DNA of 5,609 nt from an uncultured beta proteobacterium (GTDB lineage Bacteria > Pseudomonadota > Gammaproteobacteria > Burkholderiales > Burkholderiaceae_C). Location of the stretch: positions 1 through 5,609 of the forward strand of contig CAILKA010000529.1 in assembly GCA_903834645.1 (NCBI GenBank). The letters are read 5' to 3'. Of the stretch, positions 1 through 5,609 are shown in pieces (positions within the stretch are counted from its first letter, which is position 1; every line of letters starts with the position of its first letter). Under the pieces are notes generated by a model. It searched no databases, had not been told where the DNA came from, and worked only from the letters and a program-made list of their open reading frames with translations. Position numbers and translations under genes: made by a program.

Positions 1-1913
<1,913 letters not shown>

Positions 1914-1958
1914 GCCCGCGCTGCGTGCCCACTCGTTCTCGGGCGCGGCGGCACGGGC
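1914..1958 (+). terminator. GC-rich stem-loop after ygiQ, possible terminator
   Basis: The left arm (1914-1930) pairs with the right arm (1941-1958) around a 10-nt loop, actcgttctc. Counting by hand gives 14 Watson-Crick pairs, two G-U wobbles, one C-A mismatch (1919/1953) and one bulged G (1947). It begins at the base right after the ygiQ TGA. No T-tract follows (the next bases are actgaagccgg), so it is not a canonical intrinsic terminator. It could be a U-less terminator, a barrier that protects the mRNA 3' end, or chance pairing in GC-rich DNA. Its position directly behind a stop codon favours a 3'-end role. Confidence 0.45.
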
Positions 1959-1987
1959 ACTGAAGCCGGCACCCGGTCGGCTCAGGG

Positions 1988-3295
1988 TTGACGACGATAT
2001 CGACGGGGCCTTCCCCACCGAACAATGCCTCGGTGGGTACGGACGTCTACATCATCGGCACCTCCTGCACGGCCTTCGGCAAGCACGCTGGCAGCCGCTT
2101 TTCCGACCTCGCGCGACAGGCCTGGCTCGAGCTGCTGGCCGATTGCGGCCTGGGCACCGGTGACGCCTCGCTCGTCGAGCAGGCCTGGTTCGGCAACTGC
2201 GGCATGGGACAGTGGGGCCAGGGGGGCATCCGCGGCCAGGTGTGCTTCACGCCGCTGGTGGAGGAAGGACTCTTCCCCGAGCGCGTGCCGATGGTCAATG
2301 TGGAAGGAGGCTGCGCGACCGCCTCGTTCGCCTTCCACGGTGCCTGGAAGGACGTGCTCAGCGGCGAGGCCCGGGTGAGCCTGGCCATCGGCGTGGAAAA
2401 GCTCGTGAGCCCGGACGACCCGGCGCGCACGGCCGCCATCTTCGCCACCGCCATCGATCAGCTCGAGCCCCAGCGCTGGCGCGACTACTACGCGCGCGCC
2501 GGCCAGGAGGCGGGCAAGCCCTTCGAGACCTCGCCCGGGCGCACCGTTTTCATGGACACCTACGCGATGCAGGCTGCCTGGCACATGCGCACGCACGGCA
2601 CCACGCAGCGCCAGATCGCGGTGGCCGCGGCCAAGAACCACCACCACGGCAGCCTGAACCCGCTGGCGCAGTACCGCTTCGAGCTCACGGTGGAGGAGGT
2701 GCTGGCCGACCGCGAGATCAGCTGGCCGCTCACGCGCGCGATGTGCTCGCCGCTGGGCGATGGCGCCGCCGCGGCGCTGCTGTGCAGCGAGGAGGCGCTG
2801 GCCGATTTCCCGCCCGCTGCACGGGCACGCGCCGTGCGCGTGCGCACGAGCCAGCTCGCCGGGGGCAAGTACCGTCGCCTGGACGAGCCGGGCCTGTCGC
2901 GTGTGGCAGCCGACAAGGCCTGGGCGCGCACGGGCCTGGCGCCTGCGGACATCAACCTGGTCGAGCTGCACGACGCGACCTCGTTTTGCGAGCTCTACCA
3001 GCTCGAGATGCTGCGCTTCTGCCCGGAAGGCCAGGGCGGGTCCTTCGTCGAGTCGGGTGCCACGGCGCTGGGCGGCCGGCTGCCCGTCAACGTCTCGGGC
3101 GGCCTCGTCTCCAAGGGTCACCCGGTGGGGGCCACGGGCTTGTCGATGGTGCACGAGGTGGTGCTGCAGCTGCGCGGCGAGGCTGGCGCGCGCCAGGTGC
3201 CGGGCGCCGAGCTCGGCCTGATCGAGAACGGCGGCGGCGTGATGGGCTTCGACGAGGCAGCCTGCGCCGTGCACATCCTGGAAAAGACTGCCTGA
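1988..3295 (+). CDS. SCP2/SCP-x type thiolase (acetyl-CoA acyltransferase-like)
   Basis: This is a cytosolic thiolase-fold protein, expected to act on acyl-CoA substrates by thiolytic cleavage or the reverse Claisen condensation. Residues are numbered from TTG 1988. The nucleophile motif is VEGGCATASF with Cys109 (codon 2312). The second block is VELHDATSFCELY with His328 (codon 2969). The catalytic His block is GGLVSKGHPVGATG with His378 (codon 3119). The stretches CPEGQGG and LRGEAGARQVPGA closely resemble the thiolase domain of animal SCP-x as I recall it. Two things differ from typical SCP-x thiolases: the family HDCF-type motif is HDAT here, and the C-terminal HNxGxGG-type loop is IENGGGVMG. 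No SCP2 lipid-binding domain is fused, and no DUF35 partner gene is adjacent. The start is uncertain. TTG 1988 has AGGG touching it, too close for a good ribosome site. GTG 2033 begins VGTDVYIIGTS, where family similarity starts. An in-frame stop lies at 1961. The gene probably shares an operon with the downstream P450. Specific substrate and reaction direction are not determinable. Confidence 0.9.
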   Translation: MTTISTGPSPPNNASVGTDVYIIGTSCTAFGKHAGSRFSDLARQAWLELLADCGLGTGDASLVEQAWFGNCGMGQWGQGGIRGQVCFTPLVEEGLFPERVPMVNVEGGCATASFAFHGAWKDVLSGEARVSLAIGVEKLVSPDDPARTAAIFATAIDQLEPQRWRDYYARAGQEAGKPFETSPGRTVFMDTYAMQAAWHMRTHGTTQRQIAVAAAKNHHHGSLNPLAQYRFELTVEEVLADREISWPLTRAMCSPLGDGAAAALLCSEEALADFPPAARARAVRVRTSQLAGGKYRRLDEPGLSRVAADKAWARTGLAPADINLVELHDATSFCELYQLEMLRFCPEGQGGSFVESGATALGGRLPVNVSGGLVSKGHPVGATGLSMVHEVVLQLRGEAGARQVPGAELGLIENGGGVMGFDEAACAVHILEKTA

Positions 3296-3297
3296 CG

Positions 3298-4530
3298 ATG
3301 ACCGCAGCCTCGACGATCGACTGGCAGCCCGAAGACCCGGCGACCCTGGCCGACCCCTACGCCATCTTCTCCCGCATGCGCGACGAAGACCCCTGCCACT
3401 GGAGCCCGCGCCTGCGCAGCTGGGTGCTCACGCGCTATGACGACGTGCGCGCCGTGTGCCTGGACAAGGACCGCCTCTCGTCGGACCGGCTGCGCCCCTA
3501 CTTCGCGAGCCTGCCCGGGCCCGAGGCCGAGCGCATCGCCAGCATCGTGCGCTACCTCTCGCAGTGGATGGTCTTCCAGGATCCGCCCGACCACACGCGG
3601 CTGCGCCGGCTGATCGGTCGCGTCTTCCATGCCCGATCGATGCAGGCCATGCGCCCGCAGGTGCAGGAGATCGCGCAGTGGCTGCTGCAGCGGCTGGACG
3701 GGCGCGAGCGCATCGACCTCATCGCCGATTACGCCGGCCCGCTGCCGTGCCTCGTGATCATGGCGCTGCTGGGCGTGCCGCGCGAGGACCTGGCCGAGGT
3801 CAAGCGCATGAGCGACGAGATGGCCCTCTTCATCGGCTCGTCGCGCACCTCGCCCGAGAAGTACGACACCGCCGAGGCTGCCACGCGCGAGATGGCGGCC
3901 TTCTTCCAGCGCCTCATCGATGCGCGCCGTATGCGGCCCGAGGCCGACCTGCTGAGCGAGCTCGTGCACCTGCAGGACGAGTCGGGCGACCGGCTGGCCG
4001 ACGATGAGCTCATCGGCACCTGCATCATGCTGCTCTTTGCCGGCCACGAGACCACCACCAACCACATCGCCAACGGGCTGCACGCGCTGATGCGCTTCCC
4101 GGGCGAAGCGGCCCGGCTGCGTGCCGAGCCGGGCCTGGCGGCCGCCGCCGTGGAGGAACTGCTGCGCTACGACGGGCCCTCGGGCGCGCAGGTGAGGGTG
4201 GTGAGCCAGACGCACGAGTTGCACGGCAAGCGGCTCGAGGCGGGCCAGCGCGTCTTCATCATGCTCAACGCGGCCAACCGCGACCCGCGTGCCTACCCCG
4301 ACCCCGACCGCCTCGACCTCGATCGCGACGGCCTGCCGCACCTGAGCTTCGGCTTCGGCATCCACATCTGCCTGGGCTTTCCGCTGGCGCGCACCGAGGG
4401 GCAGGTGGCCATCCCGGCCCTGCTGGCGCGCTACCGCAGCCTCGAGCCCGAGGGCGGGTCGCCCGAGTGGATCAACTCGCTCGTCTTTCGCGGCATGAAG
4501 GCGCTGCCTGTGCGGGTGCAGCCGGTCTGA
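3298..4530 (+). CDS. Cytochrome P450, soluble bacterial class
   Basis: This is a complete 410-aa haem-thiolate monooxygenase of normal length for soluble bacterial P450s. It has no signal peptide or membrane anchor, so it should be cytosolic and depend on separate ferredoxin and reductase partners, none of which is in the window. Visible motifs are the C-helix HxxxR (His99, Arg103, in DPPDHTRLRR), the I-helix oxygen-activation motif AGHETTTN at 248-255 with the acid-alcohol pair Glu251-Thr252, the K-helix ExxR (Glu287, Arg290, in EELLRYD), a meander-like stretch (NRDPRAYPDPDRLD), and the haem loop FGFGIHICLG with ligand Cys358. All key residues are present, so an active enzyme is expected. 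ATG 3298 lies 2 nt after the thiolase TGA, with a weak purine-rich GGAAAAG 11 nt upstream, implying co-transcription and possibly translational coupling. The frame stays open far upstream, but only sequence from 3298 looks like P450. The general look is CYP107/PksS-like, but I cannot assign a CYP family or substrate. Confidence 0.95.
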   Translation: MTAASTIDWQPEDPATLADPYAIFSRMRDEDPCHWSPRLRSWVLTRYDDVRAVCLDKDRLSSDRLRPYFASLPGPEAERIASIVRYLSQWMVFQDPPDHTRLRRLIGRVFHARSMQAMRPQVQEIAQWLLQRLDGRERIDLIADYAGPLPCLVIMALLGVPREDLAEVKRMSDEMALFIGSSRTSPEKYDTAEAATREMAAFFQRLIDARRMRPEADLLSELVHLQDESGDRLADDELIGTCIMLLFAGHETTTNHIANGLHALMRFPGEAARLRAEPGLAAAAVEELLRYDGPSGAQVRVVSQTHELHGKRLEAGQRVFIMLNAANRDPRAYPDPDRLDLDRDGLPHLSFGFGIHICLGFPLARTEGQVAIPALLARYRSLEPEGGSPEWINSLVFRGMKALPVRVQPV

Positions 4531-4591
4531 CGAGGGGCCCGTACGGCGGCCTGATCGGCGCCTGCATGCACCGGCGCGCCCGCGTGGCGCC
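4531..4591. other. Convergent intergenic gap with small palindromes
   Basis: This 61-bp gap separates the converging P450 and cpdB stop codons. It contains short perfect palindromes (GGGCCC at 4535, TGCATGCA at 4563, GGCGCGCC at 4573) and two GGCGCC copies (4557 and 4586) that could form only a 6-bp stem around a 23-nt loop. There is no T- or A-tract on either side. No gene and no convincing terminator are visible. Confidence 0.5.
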
Positions 4592-5609
4592 TCAGTGCGC
4601 CAGCTCGTAGAGCGCCGAGCCGTCTCCGTTGTCCTTCACCAGCCGTACCCCGGGGTTACGGGCCAGGTGCGCGATGCCGCCTGCACCTGAGACGAAGCGC
4701 AGCTTCACGCCTGGCACCGGCCGGATGCGCCAGTTGCCGTCGGCCGAAGGATCGAAGCGCTTCACGCCGGCGAAGTACTGCACGATCGCCTCGCGGTTCT
4801 CGTCGGGTGCGCGCACCACCACGTTGCTGCCGTCCAGGCCGGGGAAGTTGCCCCCGCCGCCTGCACGGTAGTTGTTGGACACGACGATGAAGCGCTGCGC
4901 CTCGTCGAGGGGCTTTCCGTCTTGGCGCAGGTTCACGATGCGCCGGGCATCGGGCGCCACGAGCTTGCCGGAGCGGTCGTAGCGTGCGGGCTGCGTGAGG
5001 TCGATCTCGTAGCTCACGCCGTCGATCGTGTCGAAGTTGAAGGTGGGGAAGGCCTCGTTGATCAGCATCTGCTCGGGTGCGCCCGCGGGGTCGATGCGCC
5101 GGAAGGCCCCGGCCGACATCTCCAGCCACTCGCGTACCTGTGCGCCCGTGACGCGCACGGCCTGCACGGTGTTGGGGTAGATGTAGAGGTCCGCCACGTT
5201 GCGCACCGCCACCGGCCCGGCCGGGATGTCGGTGTAGTAGGTCCAGCCCTGGCGCCCGCCGGCCTTGAAGGGGGCGGCTGCCGACAGCAGCGGCAGGGCC
5301 TCGAACTCGGTGCCCTGCAGCACCCGCCGTGCGTAGGCGAACTGCGCCTGCGACACCACCTGCACCGAGGGGTCGTCCTGCACCTGTGCGAAGTAGCTCG
5401 TGATCGGCGCGGTCGTCTGCGCCACCTCGGCGCGCACGTAGGCCAGCGTGCCTTCGTGTTCGGCCCTCACCAGCTCGGCCACCGCCGGGTCGGGCTCGGC
5501 CAGCGGCTTGCGCGAGGCGCGGTCGTACACCGGGCGCAGGTGGGCACGCGGCTCCGTGCTCTTCCAGCGGCCATCTTCCTTGCTGAGCTGAAGGTCGATG
5601 ACACCGAGG
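4592..5609 (-). CDS. cpdB: 2',3'-cyclic-nucleotide 2'-phosphodiesterase/3'-nucleotidase, C-terminal part
   Basis: This is a partial gene read on the minus strand; its 5' end lies beyond the right edge. The frame is open to the edge and encodes GVIDLQLSKEDGRWKSTEPR there, matching CpdB sequence that links the metallophosphatase core to the C-terminal domain. The GTG at 5530 is therefore not the start. About 338 residues are present, against roughly 650 in E. coli CpdB. The nucleotide-binding C-terminal domain (5_nucleotid_C type) is recognisable from YYTDIPAGPVAVRNVADLY, YPNTVQAVRVTGAQVREWLE, FPTFNFDTIDGVSYEIDLTQ, PARYD, SNNYRAGGGGNFPG and DGNWRIRP. Conserved aromatic residues here probably stack on the base. 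CpdB enzymes are periplasmic and hydrolyse 2',3'-cyclic nucleotides and then 3'-nucleotides during nucleotide salvage. The metal-binding catalytic domain and signal peptide cannot be checked. The short ending GDGSALYELAH matches the family C-terminus, so the 3' end is intact. The gene converges on the P450 gene and appears functionally unrelated to it. Confidence 0.93.
   Translation of the reverse strand, partial: LGVIDLQLSKEDGRWKSTEPRAHLRPVYDRASRKPLAEPDPAVAELVRAEHEGTLAYVRAEVAQTTAPITSYFAQVQDDPSVQVVSQAQFAYARRVLQGTEFEALPLLSAAAPFKAGGRQGWTYYTDIPAGPVAVRNVADLYIYPNTVQAVRVTGAQVREWLEMSAGAFRRIDPAGAPEQMLINEAFPTFNFDTIDGVSYEIDLTQPARYDRSGKLVAPDARRIVNLRQDGKPLDEAQRFIVVSNNYRAGGGGNFPGLDGSNVVVRAPDENREAIVQYFAGVKRFDPSADGNWRIRPVPGVKLRFVSGAGGIAHLARNPGVRLVKDNGDGSALYELAH

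Noticed and set aside
1982..3274. A 430-aa open frame on the minus strand, almost co-extensive with the thiolase.
   Set aside because: Its composition (His, Arg, Ala, Gln, Leu-rich, repetitive) is typical of an antisense shadow, while the plus-strand frame carries clear thiolase motifs.
2212..3297. The P450 reading frame stays open about 1.1 kb upstream, giving an apparent 772-aa fusion protein.
   Set aside because: The upstream part overlaps the thiolase in another frame and is Arg/Ala/Gly-rich with no recognisable domain. P450 similarity starts at the ATG at 3298. This is the usual open-frame shadow in GC-rich DNA.
3118..4365. A 415-aa open frame on the minus strand across the P450 gene.
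   Set aside because: It is an antisense shadow with no domain-like motif; the plus strand has every P450 signature.
4557..4591. Two GGCGCC copies as a possible bidirectional terminator between the P450 gene and cpdB.
   Set aside because: Only 6 bp can pair around a 23-nt loop, extension fails on both sides, and there is no T-tract.
5528..5530. GTG as the start codon of the cpdB gene.
   Set aside because: Conserved CpdB sequence continues in the same frame to the right edge of the window, so the true start is outside.

Overview
The window is a very GC-rich stretch (about 70% by eye) with tightly packed, strongly G/C-third-position genes. The protein sequences look proteobacterial, and the codon style and gene types fit a betaproteobacterium of the Burkholderiales. 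That placement is an inference, because no rRNA or other marker gene is present.

Layout: (1) positions 1-1913, plus strand, hold most of a YgiQ-family radical SAM protein whose N-terminus lies off the left edge. (2) Positions 1914-1987 are a short gap that opens with a strong GC-rich stem-loop directly after the ygiQ stop codon. (3) Positions 1988-3295, plus strand, encode a thiolase of the SCP2/SCP-x type with a partly altered active site. (4) Positions 3298-4530, plus strand, encode a complete soluble bacterial cytochrome P450 that starts 2 nt after the thiolase stop. (5) Positions 4531-4591 are a convergent gap with no convincing terminator. (6) Positions 4592-5609, minus strand, hold the C-terminal half of a periplasmic CpdB-type 2',3'-cyclic-nucleotide phosphodiesterase/3'-nucleotidase whose N-terminus lies off the right edge.

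The thiolase and the P450 almost certainly form a transcriptional unit. Together they suggest oxidation of a hydrophobic substrate followed by CoA-dependent chain cleavage or a related acyl-CoA step, but the sequence does not identify the substrate. ygiQ and cpdB look like unrelated conserved neighbours. No tRNA, rRNA, CRISPR array, insertion sequence, attachment site or phage gene was seen. The most noteworthy items are the thiolase-P450 pair, the non-canonical residues in the thiolase active site, and the hairpin after ygiQ. I see no strong sign of a wholly new system.
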